From Candidatus Saganbacteria bacterium (GTDB lineage Bacteria > Margulisbacteria > WOR-1 > O2-12-FULL-45-9): 40,212 nucleotides of DNA. The DNA lies in contig JABMSE010000136.1 in the NCBI GenBank assembly GCA_013204645.1, positions 1 through 40,212 of the forward strand. Direction: 5' to 3'. The translations under genes were made by a program, and so were the position numbers. Under the pieces are notes generated by a model, which made no database searches, had not been told where the DNA came from, and saw only the letters and a program-made list of their open reading frames with translations. Shown here piece by piece: positions 27,094 to 36,975 of the stretch (its first letter is position 1; each line of letters begins with the position of its first letter).

Positions 27094-28321
27094 TGCTTTT
27101 TTCCCATATTTTAGGATTTATCTTTATCCAAGCTCCGTTTTGTTCAAGGCTTTGATTTGCTGCCTCAAGCACAGCAGTGGGAACCAGCGCTTCTTTAAAA
27201 GTCGGACGCCTGCCTTCCAAATCAGCTGGTTTTTGTTTTCCCATCTTGATGGATCGGACATCTTTTAGAAATTGCAAAATACTTTCTACTCCATAGCCCG
27301 CAAAAGAAAGATCTTCTTTGCCAGCAGAACCATAGAAACCACAGAAATCAGGGTTTGGTTCTTCAATACCCTGCTCGTCAGTTATAATAGATATACCTCT
27401 TTTTTTCTGGTCTGCCTCATATCTACCTTTAGTCCCGATGACTTTTATCTTCTGATCAGACATGGCTGAACTTTTCTCGGAATCGATCCAGTTAGTAAGG
27501 AAAGAACTTGTAAACTTTGAACCATTTTTACTTTTCCATTCAACTACACATTGAATAGAATCATAATTATCAATTCCCCGGGAAGCCAGATAGCTCTTTT
27601 GCCCAAGAGCCATAACCCTCAACGGTACCGCGCGGGTTGCAAAGTAGATAATATCTACATAATGTATGCCAAGATACTGAAAAATATTAGTGTGATCAAC
27701 CCATTGTGCAAACTTCTTTGTGGGAACACTTTTTCTCTGGCTGTATTCAACCAAAAAGTAGAGGGGGTCGCCAATGCTGCCCTGGGTTAAAACATCTTTA
27801 AGTTTAAGATTTGACCGGTCGAATCGCTTATGAAATTCCACAGCCCCATAAACATTATTTTTCTGCTGCAGTTTAATAAGTTCTTTTACTTCTTTTAGCG
27901 TTGGGGCAAGCGGCTTGACCACAAGACAAGGGATATTTCTTTTGAGCAGATAAGACACGATCTTAAAGTGGAAATGATCAGGTACAGAAACAATGGCGCA
28001 ATCCGGCCTAAAACCACTTTCAATGATCTTCTTATAAGCCTGTTGGTCTTTTTTCCCGTTCTTTGGAAAGCTTTCTATGTCCAGGGCAAAAGAAAAGATC
28101 TTATTCAAATCAGCTATCTTTTTGCGCAGGATCTTTACACTTGACGAAGAAGTTGCCGCTATCTTTATCCCTCCTATTATCCCCTCTTTTTGTGCTTGAA
28201 ACAAAGCAGGTAGGATGGTGCCGTACCCTTCTGTTCCTTTTCCGCACACATACACACCCGCCCCCACAACCATAACATTCAAGGGCTTATCCGCATATCT
28301 CTCCAGGACGCGCCTAATCAT
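27086..28321 (-). CDS. Gfo/Idh/MocA family oxidoreductase
   Basis: NVMVVGAGVYVCGKGTEGYGT; CAIVSVPDHFHFKIVSYLLKRNIPCLVVKPLAPTLKEVKELIKLQQKNNVYGAVEFHKRFD. Confidence 0.9.
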   Translation of the reverse strand: MIRRVLERYADKPLNVMVVGAGVYVCGKGTEGYGTILPALFQAQKEGIIGGIKIAATSSSSVKILRKKIADLNKIFSFALDIESFPKNGKKDQQAYKKIIESGFRPDCAIVSVPDHFHFKIVSYLLKRNIPCLVVKPLAPTLKEVKELIKLQQKNNVYGAVEFHKRFDRSNLKLKDVLTQGSIGDPLYFLVEYSQRKSVPTKKFAQWVDHTNIFQYLGIHYVDIIYFATRAVPLRVMALGQKSYLASRGIDNYDSIQCVVEWKSKNGSKFTSSFLTNWIDSEKSSAMSDQKIKVIGTKGRYEADQKKRGISIITDEQGIEEPNPDFCGFYGSAGKEDLSFAGYGVESILQFLKDVRSIKMGKQKPADLEGRRPTFKEALVPTAVLEAANQSLEQNGAWIKINPKIWEKSNG

Positions 28322-28899
28322 ATTTTACCCTCCGCTCGTTTTTCAATAATTGCCTCGAGGATATAATGACAAATTGTTTCATGAATAATTTCAATGTGAC
28401 TATAGGCATTGCAAGGCAGATAGAAGTTTAGCTTGCCCATCTTCCGAAGAGGGTTATCCGGAGAGAATCCAGATAAAGTAATAACCTGGGCAGTCTTTTG
28501 CAGCGCCGCTTTGACCCCATTTATAATATTTTCCGATCGTCCCGAACTGCTAATTGCGATTAAGACATCTCTTGGATCCGCAAACATCTCAATTGGTTTT
28601 CCAAAAACATGTTTATAACCGAAATCATTGCTGATGCAAGTCAAAAGCGATCCTTCATTAAATGCGGTGGCTTTGATTTTACCATTCCTCCAATAGTCAA
28701 TTGCCATATGACTGGCAATCGCAGCACTTCCACCATTGCCAATAAAAATAAGCTTGCCCCCTTGCGAGTTCTGTCTAAGGATTAGTGCGATTGCTTCCTC
28801 AGCTGCAATGGAAAAATTAAGCTTTTCCTCATTTATTCCATTTGCCTCTATTAGTTTTATGAATTTACTCAGATCCTTATAATATTTTGCAAGTGGCAT
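28318..28899 (-). CDS. SIS-domain sugar isomerase (GmhA-like phosphoheptose isomerase family)
   Basis: GGKLIFIGNGGSAAIASHMAIDYWRNGKIKATAFNEGSLLTCISNDFGYKHVFGKPIEMFADPRDVLIAISSSGRSENII. Start set to ATG 28899 (MPLAKYYKDLSK), preceded by AAGGAG, rather than 28926. Confidence 0.92.
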   Translation of the reverse strand: MPLAKYYKDLSKFIKLIEANGINEEKLNFSIAAEEAIALILRQNSQGGKLIFIGNGGSAAIASHMAIDYWRNGKIKATAFNEGSLLTCISNDFGYKHVFGKPIEMFADPRDVLIAISSSGRSENIINGVKAALQKTAQVITLSGFSPDNPLRKMGKLNFYLPCNAYSHIEIIHETICHYILEAIIEKRAEGKI

Positions 28900-30952
28900 C
28901 TTCAGCTCCTTTGTTTTTTTTGTCATTTTGCATCACCTTATATTTTACCTCTCTAATTTCCCAATCATCTTCGCTATCAATATCTTGTGGATTGTCTGCG
29001 ACCCGCAAAAACCAGTCGCAAAAGTTTTCCGCTTCATTATCTCCAAAACGGTGCTTGGCAAATTCCTGATCAGGAACTTTAAAAGCACTTGCTTGCCGGC
29101 TCAACAAGACAAAATATTTCATTAAATCATCCTTATTTCTTATAAAGGTAACCGCCTTATTTAGGCCATTATTAGCATTCGAAAAGGGGTCACAAGGTAT
29201 ATGAGAATACCTTCCCTGGCCACCATAGAGCAGGACCGGGACTTTGTTGCTTAAGGATTCTTCAATTGTTGTAGAAGAAAAACTAACTAGCAAATCCGCT
29301 TCCTTTAAAACATCCAAAAATGGTCGCTTATTTTCAATAACAATATCATTGGAAATCGGCAATAATTCTTCTAGCGTGTCACAGGAAAGCTCAAAATTGT
29401 TCCTGTATTTAATGATCAATTTAAAATCCGGCAAATCTTTAATAACTTCGCACAGATCTTTCAGGCTCTGAATAAACTCATCTGATGTTTCATAAATATA
29501 TCTTCTGTCATGCCGCAGCTTAAAAGTTGCTGCATAGACAACGGTAAATTGATTTGACCTCAGCCGAGAAGAACGATCAATGCTGCGGCCCCACAAAGTA
29601 GGTTTAATACAAATTATTTCATGGTAGCCATTGCTCATTTGTGCTGCCAGCTCCCTGGCATGCGGAGACTGAACCGCCAAATATTTATAATCCCCTACTA
29701 ATATAACCTTGGCCAGCATTTCGTGTTCTCTAGCAGCATATTTATCATAATCTTTATGGGCAATGTGCGACCCGTGACTTATTAATACTGAAGGAATATT
29801 TGCTTTCTTTGCAAAAAGGCCGAGTGCTCCATACAATCCTGCATTCATTTGAGAAAATACATAGTTGGGCTTAATAATTTCCAGTGCTTTTTTCAATCCA
29901 AATGCCTTAAAATGGAGCCTTAACATAAAAGGGATCAGGCCGTCGCTCAGCTTTTGCCGTAATAATTCACAATAGTTAATCCCTCCAAAGACCACCCCGT
30001 CCCCTTTTACCTGCTCAAGCGCTCCCAATATTTTATTTAAATATATTTCGGGCACAGCATTTTTGTATTCTCCTGCATAATGGCGGGCAAAAGGCATTAC
30101 TGAAAAAATAAAGTCAACTGGATAGGCAAGTAACTTGTTTTTGATCTTTCTTGAGAATAGTACGCAAAACATAATAGCCATTGACCGCAATATTTCAACA
30201 ATTCCTTCTTTGCCTACATAAAACTGACATACTTCTAAGTTTTTCTTTTTGGCAACTAATTCTTCGCAAACCAGGTTCAGATTATATCCGGGGGAAGAGA
30301 TTAAAAGCGATTTTTTCTTAGAGAACAGAATCGCAGCAAGCCTGATAAACATAAAACCAATCCTGCTGCACAGCCCAACAAACAGACCAGGCTTTAAACT
30401 AATTCTTGCTATTCCTTTGCTTTTAATTCCCGTCGGAAAGGCCAAAGCAGTAAATTCTAATTCATTTTTTTGACATATTTTTTCAGCTATATCACCCATA
30501 TAAAGCTGCTGTTCATTAATTGCTATCACTTGCGCCCCAAGAGATTTTCTTTTATGCTTAAAAGCGATAATTTTCCCATATTTTTTGCGCATAAGGCATT
30601 TGTTCAAGAGTTCGATATCCCACATAAAATGCCGCCAGATAAGCCTTAAATAAAAGAAAAATGTATTTACAAAATAATCCTCAGGAACCTCAATATTATT
30701 TTTTCTAATATACCCTTTTACGTGAGTCTCCAGCTCCTCACATTTATCCATTATTGCCTGATACGATTGAAAACCAGCTATTTCAGCGCTGCTTAAACTA
30801 TTAATGCCGTTTTTATCCAAATAGGCCCGGATATCAGGAGACAAGGACAAGATGTCACTCTTTTTGTATTCCTGATCATTTGAGCAAACAAAATCCACAA
30901 AATACTTAGCCTCTTCTATTGATTCTAAAATAACAAGGCGGGTTTTATTCAT
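28877..30952 (-). CDS. large putative glycosyltransferase/capsule-type polysaccharide protein with a C-terminal PseF-like tail remnant
   Basis: C-terminal GT-B-like ADLLVSFSSTTIEESLSNKVPVLLYGG; extreme C-terminus NPQDIDSEDDWEIREVKYKVM matches the PseF C-terminus encoded at about 32.7 kb. Confidence 0.65.
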   Translation of the reverse strand: MNKTRLVILESIEEAKYFVDFVCSNDQEYKKSDILSLSPDIRAYLDKNGINSLSSAEIAGFQSYQAIMDKCEELETHVKGYIRKNNIEVPEDYFVNTFFFYLRLIWRHFMWDIELLNKCLMRKKYGKIIAFKHKRKSLGAQVIAINEQQLYMGDIAEKICQKNELEFTALAFPTGIKSKGIARISLKPGLFVGLCSRIGFMFIRLAAILFSKKKSLLISSPGYNLNLVCEELVAKKKNLEVCQFYVGKEGIVEILRSMAIMFCVLFSRKIKNKLLAYPVDFIFSVMPFARHYAGEYKNAVPEIYLNKILGALEQVKGDGVVFGGINYCELLRQKLSDGLIPFMLRLHFKAFGLKKALEIIKPNYVFSQMNAGLYGALGLFAKKANIPSVLISHGSHIAHKDYDKYAAREHEMLAKVILVGDYKYLAVQSPHARELAAQMSNGYHEIICIKPTLWGRSIDRSSRLRSNQFTVVYAATFKLRHDRRYIYETSDEFIQSLKDLCEVIKDLPDFKLIIKYRNNFELSCDTLEELLPISNDIVIENKRPFLDVLKEADLLVSFSSTTIEESLSNKVPVLLYGGQGRYSHIPCDPFSNANNGLNKAVTFIRNKDDLMKYFVLLSRQASAFKVPDQEFAKHRFGDNEAENFCDWFLRVADNPQDIDSEDDWEIREVKYKVMQNDKKNKGAEDATCKIL
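28930..28987 (-). repeat. diverged direct repeat of the pseF 3' end (copy A, inside the 28877-30952 ORF)
   Basis: Aligns without gaps to 32695-32752; hand count 49 of 58 identical positions. Confidence 0.85.
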
Positions 30953-32669
30953 ATTTATTCTTCTTTCTTTCTAAAATCGCCACTTCCATGTTCTTTACCA
31001 ATTCTTCTCTAGTTACTGGATATGCCCTAGCTTCCTGGAACTTCCTGATCGGAGCTTTTCTGGCTTTAATAAACCCAGGCATATCATTTATAACCTTATT
31101 AAAGGATCTTAGCCCTGACTCAACATCATAAAAAATAACCCCACTCTCCCTTAATTCCTGATAGATTTCTTTCCCCAAAGGAATAACACAATCAAATTCA
31201 GCTTGTGGATGAAAAACAAGAGTGGGCACTTCTGATTGGACCGATTCGGCAAAGCCGGTACTAATAGCATCCCATAAAACAATATCTACTTTATCAAAAA
31301 GAGTGCTTGGTGCTTTATCGGTTAGCGCAACTGTTCCATTTTCTAATTCTTGAGCAAAATATTTCTTTATGGGATCATTAACGTAGGTCCATAAATACTT
31401 ATAAATGATTTTTGTGTTGGGATAAGTTCGCCTAATCTCTTTGAGCAATTTAAGCACATTTACTCTGTGCTGATATTTCTTCTCCTTACTTCTTTCATCA
31501 AGATCAGGAACAAAATCCCAAAGTGGACTCGATGGATATAGAATTGTCATTTTTTTGGGGTCGACAGGCCTTAAAGCAACTTTCTTTATAGAGGACAAAT
31601 ACGTACTTCCCAAACTAAGAATCTTAAGATCATCAAGCTTTCTGCGGTAAATCGCATCTTCACCCTTTATCCAATCAGAATTTATCTTGGCCCACGTCAA
31701 ATAGTAATCCAAGAATTGCAATTCATTATGCATTAATCTTGATTGTGTGCAGATCTCCCCCCCACCATGCATATGACAGATCAAAAGGGCTCCTTTACGT
31801 TTTGCCAAAAGCGCAAATATCCTAAAGTTTTCATTCCAAGAATAACCAGTAAAGGAATGCACCTCTTCTATCTTCCAATTATTAATCTGCGACTCATAAA
31901 AATCATATCTTGCCTTAAACCCTTCAATAATCGAGATTGGCAAAACATGATCAATTAGATTGGCAAATATTTTAGACAACTCCCGTTCTTTTTCTTGCGT
32001 CAAACCGCCCAAAAATGTTTTATCCCAACTTAAAAATACTCTTTCGCAACATTCCCTTATCTGCTGCCTGATAATATGATTGATTTCATCTTGATTCCCT
32101 TGAAAATTAAAACGCAGTATCCTGCTAAAAGGAAAAATCTGCTTCATCCAACCAGAATACTCCCCTACTATTTTTGGTTTTGTCATACAAACATAAACAT
32201 TATTAAAATAAGCTATCATTTTTCTCGCAAACGTTTTAAGAGTAAAAGATTTTTTTGGCAACAGCCTATCTAGCGGCCTGGGAAATTCGATTTCCCTCAA
32301 CTCAAAAGGGATGTGAGAATCATTAAGTATTGCCCTAATATCATTCATGATACTATAATTAATAAAGTAATCGTGATAATAGTTTAAAATTGCTTTAGAT
32401 GTATTTTCAAAATATTGCCATTTACCCGCAGCTTTAGGGTAATTTGCGTCTGTTTTTGCTTTTATTCGGCATGAGATTCTTAACAACCTTTCGATAAAAA
32501 TATTCACTGCCGTAAAAATTGGGGCACGCAATAAAAATGCGAGCTCATTGAGATCATAATTTTTATATATCGGCAATCCCTTTTTGAATATTTCCAGAAT
32601 AACGCGATCAATTAGCTCATTGGCATTTTTAATTGCTAATTCTCGGTTATAATAATCGGTCCAATCCAT
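30945..32669 (-). CDS. putative transferase, possibly LIC12162-like surface carbohydrate transferase
   Basis: ALLICHMHGGGEICTQSRLMHNELQFLDYYLTWAKINSDW; VDIVLWDAISTGFAESVQSEVPTLVFHP. By-eye resemblance only. Confidence 0.55.
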   Translation of the reverse strand: MDWTDYYNRELAIKNANELIDRVILEIFKKGLPIYKNYDLNELAFLLRAPIFTAVNIFIERLLRISCRIKAKTDANYPKAAGKWQYFENTSKAILNYYHDYFINYSIMNDIRAILNDSHIPFELREIEFPRPLDRLLPKKSFTLKTFARKMIAYFNNVYVCMTKPKIVGEYSGWMKQIFPFSRILRFNFQGNQDEINHIIRQQIRECCERVFLSWDKTFLGGLTQEKERELSKIFANLIDHVLPISIIEGFKARYDFYESQINNWKIEEVHSFTGYSWNENFRIFALLAKRKGALLICHMHGGGEICTQSRLMHNELQFLDYYLTWAKINSDWIKGEDAIYRRKLDDLKILSLGSTYLSSIKKVALRPVDPKKMTILYPSSPLWDFVPDLDERSKEKKYQHRVNVLKLLKEIRRTYPNTKIIYKYLWTYVNDPIKKYFAQELENGTVALTDKAPSTLFDKVDIVLWDAISTGFAESVQSEVPTLVFHPQAEFDCVIPLGKEIYQELRESGVIFYDVESGLRSFNKVINDMPGFIKARKAPIRKFQEARAYPVTREELVKNMEVAILERKKNKYE

Positions 32670-33376
32670 TACCGCGCTCCTCTATTATCACTGTGCATCA
32701 CCTCATATTTCATCTCCGCAATTTTCCAATCATCTTCGTTATCAATATCCTGGACCTCAGATCCAGGAACTTCTATTGCCACCATATTAGGTGACAATAT
32801 TTTGCTGTTTTTCAAGAAAGCTTTGACCTTGAACCAATAATATTGACCGGCATCGTGATACGCTGGCGGTAAATCTTGTGATCTAACAGAAAGATTTTCA
32901 GGCATGATCATTTCTACCCTTTCATTCTCGATCTTTAAAGCCCGTTGGATCGGATAGGCATATCTCACAACAGCTAGGGCCGCATCCGCATTACTTTCCT
33001 GTAAAAGCCGGTAACCTTTCTTCAGCTTATCAGCTGAAATAAAAGGGGCCGTCGGATAAATTGAGCAACAACATTCAAATTCTTGACCACGCTTTTTATA
33101 TTCAACAAGCACTTCTTCAATAACCTCAGCAGTTGTGGCAAAATCATTTGAAGTTTTTTCTGATCTAAGGAAAGGCACTTTAGCACCTAATTTCCCGGCA
33201 ATTTCGGCAATTTCCGCATCGTCCGTAGAAACCATGACTTCTGCAAAACAACCTGATTCCAGGGCTGCTTCTATTGAATATTTAATAATTGGGAACCCTA
33301 AAAAATCCTTTATATTTTTACGGGGAATCCTTTTGCTTCCTCCCCTAGCAGGGATAATAGCTAAAGCTTTACTCAT
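32669..33376 (-). CDS. pseF: pseudaminic acid cytidylyltransferase
   Basis: ALAIIPARGGSKRIPRKNIKDFLGFPIIKYSIEAALESGCFAEVMVSTDDAEIAEIA; CCSIYPTAPFISADKLKKG; DAGQYYWF; VQDIDNEDDWKIAEMKYEVM. Confidence 0.94.
   Translation of the reverse strand: MSKALAIIPARGGSKRIPRKNIKDFLGFPIIKYSIEAALESGCFAEVMVSTDDAEIAEIAGKLGAKVPFLRSEKTSNDFATTAEVIEEVLVEYKKRGQEFECCCSIYPTAPFISADKLKKGYRLLQESNADAALAVVRYAYPIQRALKIENERVEMIMPENLSVRSQDLPPAYHDAGQYYWFKVKAFLKNSKILSPNMVAIEVPGSEVQDIDNEDDWKIAEMKYEVMHSDNRGAR
32695..32752 (-). repeat. diverged direct repeat, pseF 3' end (copy B, native pseF context)
   Basis: Counterpart of 28930-28987. Confidence 0.85.
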
Positions 33377-35486
33377 ACTTTTTTATCTCTCCACTTTCCG
33401 CATTTAAAAGAATAAGCTGGGAAAACCCTTTCTCGCGCACTTTTGAAAGAAGATTGCCAATTTTTCTATCAGCTGCAGTTTGTGGCTTTTTGCGCAATTG
33501 ATAAAGATTAAACCCATACTCACGGTAATAAACATTTTCTAATAGCGGTACGCCGTCAATCATAGCCATCCCAGTTAAAGCTGGGACTAAAAAAGGAAGA
33601 CCTTTTTGCTTTGCTAAAGTTGTCCAAAACAGCGTATCCTTATGAGAAACAAAAACTAATGATCTTCTTTTTTCTTCTAAAGGCAACCCATTCAGCTTTC
33701 TTAATGCCTGCAGTAAAGGATAGCGCTTATTATTCTCCATTGCTTTTTGCAGTTTATCAGCAGAATAAAGCGAAGCGATTGACTTGCTCCCACTAACAGA
33801 TTCAGTTTCAGACAATATCGCAATGCGTATATCAATATTATCTCGCAAAATACGATAGGTAAAGGCAAAAACATTAAACAACATAGCAACTACAAAAGGC
33901 AAAACAACGAAAATCAGAGCGATCTTCAATACAATATTAATTCGGATGTTCTTGGGCCAAAATATTGGCAAGTATGCTAATAATAATATTGCGGCAATTA
34001 CTCCCTGGTAATCAGAAAAATATCCTGCGCCACCACTGGGTAGAAAGATCAAAGCTCCCGGCAAAAACCCCACAAAGCAAAGGACTACAAGTGTTTCAAC
34101 GTCAATTAATTTGTTTTGCAAAAACTGACTTCTTAGTTTATCCCACGTATCAATGCCCGCTCTGTATAAACGCAGAATAATAAATACAAATGCGATAAAA
34201 TAATATAGCAAGAAATAGAATGGCAATATATAAAATTGCTTGCCCCGAATATTGTCGAATAAACTAATGGAAATTGTAGCACCACTAGGATTATAAACAA
34301 ATAATATTTTTGAAATCAACAGAAAAATAACCCCAAAAACAAGTAGCGATGCAATAAAACCAATGGCAAATATTATTTTCTTATATAATTTGAGCCGCAA
34401 GAAGAGATAGGCCGCCAAAACAATTATTAGAATTCCAACCGATATCTTTGACCAAGTTATTAACCCAATCAAAAACGGCACAATTAAAATCAAAAACAGC
34501 TTGTCTTTTACTCTTAACTTCGCCGCTGGCCCTCTACCCCAAAAATCTATACAAAGGGCCATTAATAACAAAGAAAATATGATTGCTAAAGTGTAAGATT
34601 CACTGGCGTATCTTGCCACAACACTAGATCCTAACCAACCGTAAACAACTTTCGGTAAAAAGCCAATTTGCGTAATAAGAAAAATACCCCAAAATTTAAA
34701 GTCTAGCTGAAAATTATCTTTTATGCCTTGAGGCAAAATATGTTTTCGGATATCTAAGGCCAGGAATAACATCGATTGAATAAAAAGTGGAATAAATATG
34801 ATTGGGAATCCTATTTGATAAAAGGTTAAGAGTGGTATTCGCAATAAAAATGAGAGCTGGGCAAATATCCAGTGACTGCCAAAATGGTACCCAATATAAG
34901 GTATGCCATTGAGGCCGGTTGAAGCTATATTAAAAATTTTAAGCATACCGGCAAGCGCACTATGAAAAAGCGGGTCGATCTGTCCTTGGCCAATAAGGAT
35001 CCCTTCAATAAAAAGAGGCCCCATATGCACAGACCAAAACATTGTAATAAGCCATAAAGAATAAACTAATAATATTACCAAAATCATTAATGATTGACGC
35101 AATGAAACATTCAGTATAAATTCTTTAAGGCTCAGAAGGAAAAAGACGGCCCCTATCACAACAAATAATAACAAGGTATTAATACCAAGAAAAGCTACGC
35201 CAAGGCCAGCGACAACAACAAGAATCAAGCCGGACAATGAAACACAGGCATCACTGTTTAGCCATGATTCCTTTAAATTAATACCAATAAACTGTCTAAA
35301 ACGGCGGATATTATCAGGCAGTAATAAAATAAACCAGCTAAGAAATACTATATTTAGCAGGGAAACCAAAGAAGTTCCTCCGCTATTATCAAATCCCAAC
35401 CTAAAGAAATAAAAGGCGATCGGCCAAAGCATAGCCACTACAGCTGTAAAAACAGAAACGATATTTTTTGCTCGTGAATATGACAT
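33369..35486 (-). CDS. polytopic membrane protein of unknown specificity (possible GT-C-like or polymerase role)
   Basis: Many hydrophobic segments, soluble C-terminal part. Start moved to ATG 35486 (MSYSRAKNIVSVFTAVV), preceded by an AGAGG-type SD overlapping the upstream stop; track start 35540 overlaps the radical SAM gene. Confidence 0.7.
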   Translation of the reverse strand: MSYSRAKNIVSVFTAVVAMLWPIAFYFFRLGFDNSGGTSLVSLLNIVFLSWFILLLPDNIRRFRQFIGINLKESWLNSDACVSLSGLILVVVAGLGVAFLGINTLLLFVVIGAVFFLLSLKEFILNVSLRQSLMILVILLVYSLWLITMFWSVHMGPLFIEGILIGQGQIDPLFHSALAGMLKIFNIASTGLNGIPYIGYHFGSHWIFAQLSFLLRIPLLTFYQIGFPIIFIPLFIQSMLFLALDIRKHILPQGIKDNFQLDFKFWGIFLITQIGFLPKVVYGWLGSSVVARYASESYTLAIIFSLLLMALCIDFWGRGPAAKLRVKDKLFLILIVPFLIGLITWSKISVGILIIVLAAYLFLRLKLYKKIIFAIGFIASLLVFGVIFLLISKILFVYNPSGATISISLFDNIRGKQFYILPFYFLLYYFIAFVFIILRLYRAGIDTWDKLRSQFLQNKLIDVETLVVLCFVGFLPGALIFLPSGGAGYFSDYQGVIAAILLLAYLPIFWPKNIRINIVLKIALIFVVLPFVVAMLFNVFAFTYRILRDNIDIRIAILSETESVSGSKSIASLYSADKLQKAMENNKRYPLLQALRKLNGLPLEEKRRSLVFVSHKDTLFWTTLAKQKGLPFLVPALTGMAMIDGVPLLENVYYREYGFNLYQLRKKPQTAADRKIGNLLSKVREKGFSQLILLNAESGEIKKYE

Positions 35487-35491
35487 AAACT

Positions 35492-36955
35492 CTACCTCTT
35501 TTCCTTTTTCGACGTCATCCAATATGTTGTAGCCAACCATACATGCTTAAGAATCATTACTGGACTTCTGGGATAAGCCCCGGGAAATATCCTTGAACTT
35601 AGCAAATATGAAACGAAAAATGAATTAAAAAATGAATAAAATCCAGTTAAATTGAATTTGACTAATAATCTCAGCAAAGGATTGCACCATCCGGGCAAGA
35701 AACAAAAAAATGTACCCAAGTAAGCAAGCCTTAGTTGAATGTCCTTTTCATCGTCGCTATAACAATTTAGGACAGATTTGCTTCTGTAAAAATCAAACGT
35801 ATCATTGGTAGAGTCAACTAATCCTTGTTCTTTTGCGAAATCTGAAAGGGTCGTGCCAGGATAAGGTGAAAACACCCCAAAAGTAGGTACGGAAATCTTT
35901 AGCTTTTTTGCAAATTCAACCGTTTTAAAATCGTCTTCAAGAGAGGTCCCGGGTATTCCCAGCATTGAATTCCCAAAAACCCCTAATTTATATTTTCTTG
36001 CCAGTTCAAATGATTTTATAACAAGTTCATCACTTAGATTTCGCTTTAAAATCTCATTCCTAACACGTTCACTCCCGGATTCAAGCGACATGCCAACAGA
36101 TACACAACCAGCATCTGACAATATTTTGGCCGCTTCTTCCGTCAAGGTATTAGATCTCATAAGACAATAAAAAGGCAGCCCTATCTCTTGTTTGTAACGT
36201 TCTGCAAACTCTAAAAACCAATTGTCAACCCTATGAATAAATGTGTCATCACCAAATCTAATAATCTTTACTGGCTGATAATATTTAACAACATGCTTAA
36301 GCTCCTCAATCACACTATCAACAGATCTTCTTCTAAGCAGCGGCCCAGTCCCCTTAAACATTTCGTTATAGGCATGATTAAAACAATAGGTGCATTTATA
36401 GGGACAACCCCGAGAAGTTAAAATGCTTCTTATACCAACTGATCTAAAATCAGGAGCTGCTTCATATAATAGGTCTCTATCGAGAAAGGGAAGTACATCT
36501 AGGTCCTTGACCATTTCTTTTTCACAAGAATCACAACCCCTAGCCAGTACGTTGGGAATATTTCTCAAGCTCTCCCCACAAGATACCTTGTCGACAATTC
36601 TAACTATTGCATTATCCGCTTCACCAATACAAATGGCATCTAAATCCATTGTATTTAATACTTCTTGAAAATAGGTTGGATGTGGCCCCCCCATAATTCT
36701 AACTATTTTTTTCTTGCTATTTACAATGTATGCCTTAGCGGCCTTATCGTTTTCCTCAAAGATATGAGCATCTGGTGACATAACACTATAAGCTATAATA
36801 TCGGGTTGAAATTCTTCAATATCCTTCATAAGCATGCCATTTTTCAATATTGAAAGTTTAGTCTGACCTCCCTGCTGTTTTACAATCGCAGACAACTGCA
36901 TCACCCCAAGGGGTTCACTATAAAATATTTGAGATACCACAAATAATACTTTCAT
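35492..36955 (-). CDS. B12-binding-domain radical SAM protein
   Basis: N-terminal MKVLFVVSQIFYSEPLGVMQLSAIVKQQGG; TSRGCPYKCTYCFNHAYNEMFKG (CxxxCxxC); MSLESGSERVRNEILKRNLSDELV. Confidence 0.94.
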   Translation of the reverse strand: MKVLFVVSQIFYSEPLGVMQLSAIVKQQGGQTKLSILKNGMLMKDIEEFQPDIIAYSVMSPDAHIFEENDKAAKAYIVNSKKKIVRIMGGPHPTYFQEVLNTMDLDAICIGEADNAIVRIVDKVSCGESLRNIPNVLARGCDSCEKEMVKDLDVLPFLDRDLLYEAAPDFRSVGIRSILTSRGCPYKCTYCFNHAYNEMFKGTGPLLRRRSVDSVIEELKHVVKYYQPVKIIRFGDDTFIHRVDNWFLEFAERYKQEIGLPFYCLMRSNTLTEEAAKILSDAGCVSVGMSLESGSERVRNEILKRNLSDELVIKSFELARKYKLGVFGNSMLGIPGTSLEDDFKTVEFAKKLKISVPTFGVFSPYPGTTLSDFAKEQGLVDSTNDTFDFYRSKSVLNCYSDDEKDIQLRLAYLGTFFCFLPGWCNPLLRLLVKFNLTGFYSFFNSFFVSYLLSSRIFPGAYPRSPVMILKHVWLATTYWMTSKKEKR

Positions 36956-36975
36956 TGCTATACTAATTTTCTCTC

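Noticed and set aside
28912-28922. T8 homopolymer near the SIS gene start as a possible terminator or slippage site
   Set aside because: No convincing GC-rich hairpin next to it, and the AT-rich background produces several similar runs in the window.
35487-35540. N-terminal extension MVGYNILDDVEKGKEVEF of the 723-aa membrane protein
   Set aside because: Overlaps the 3' end of the radical SAM gene; ATG 35486 with an SD-like AGAGG immediately after that gene's stop is more plausible.
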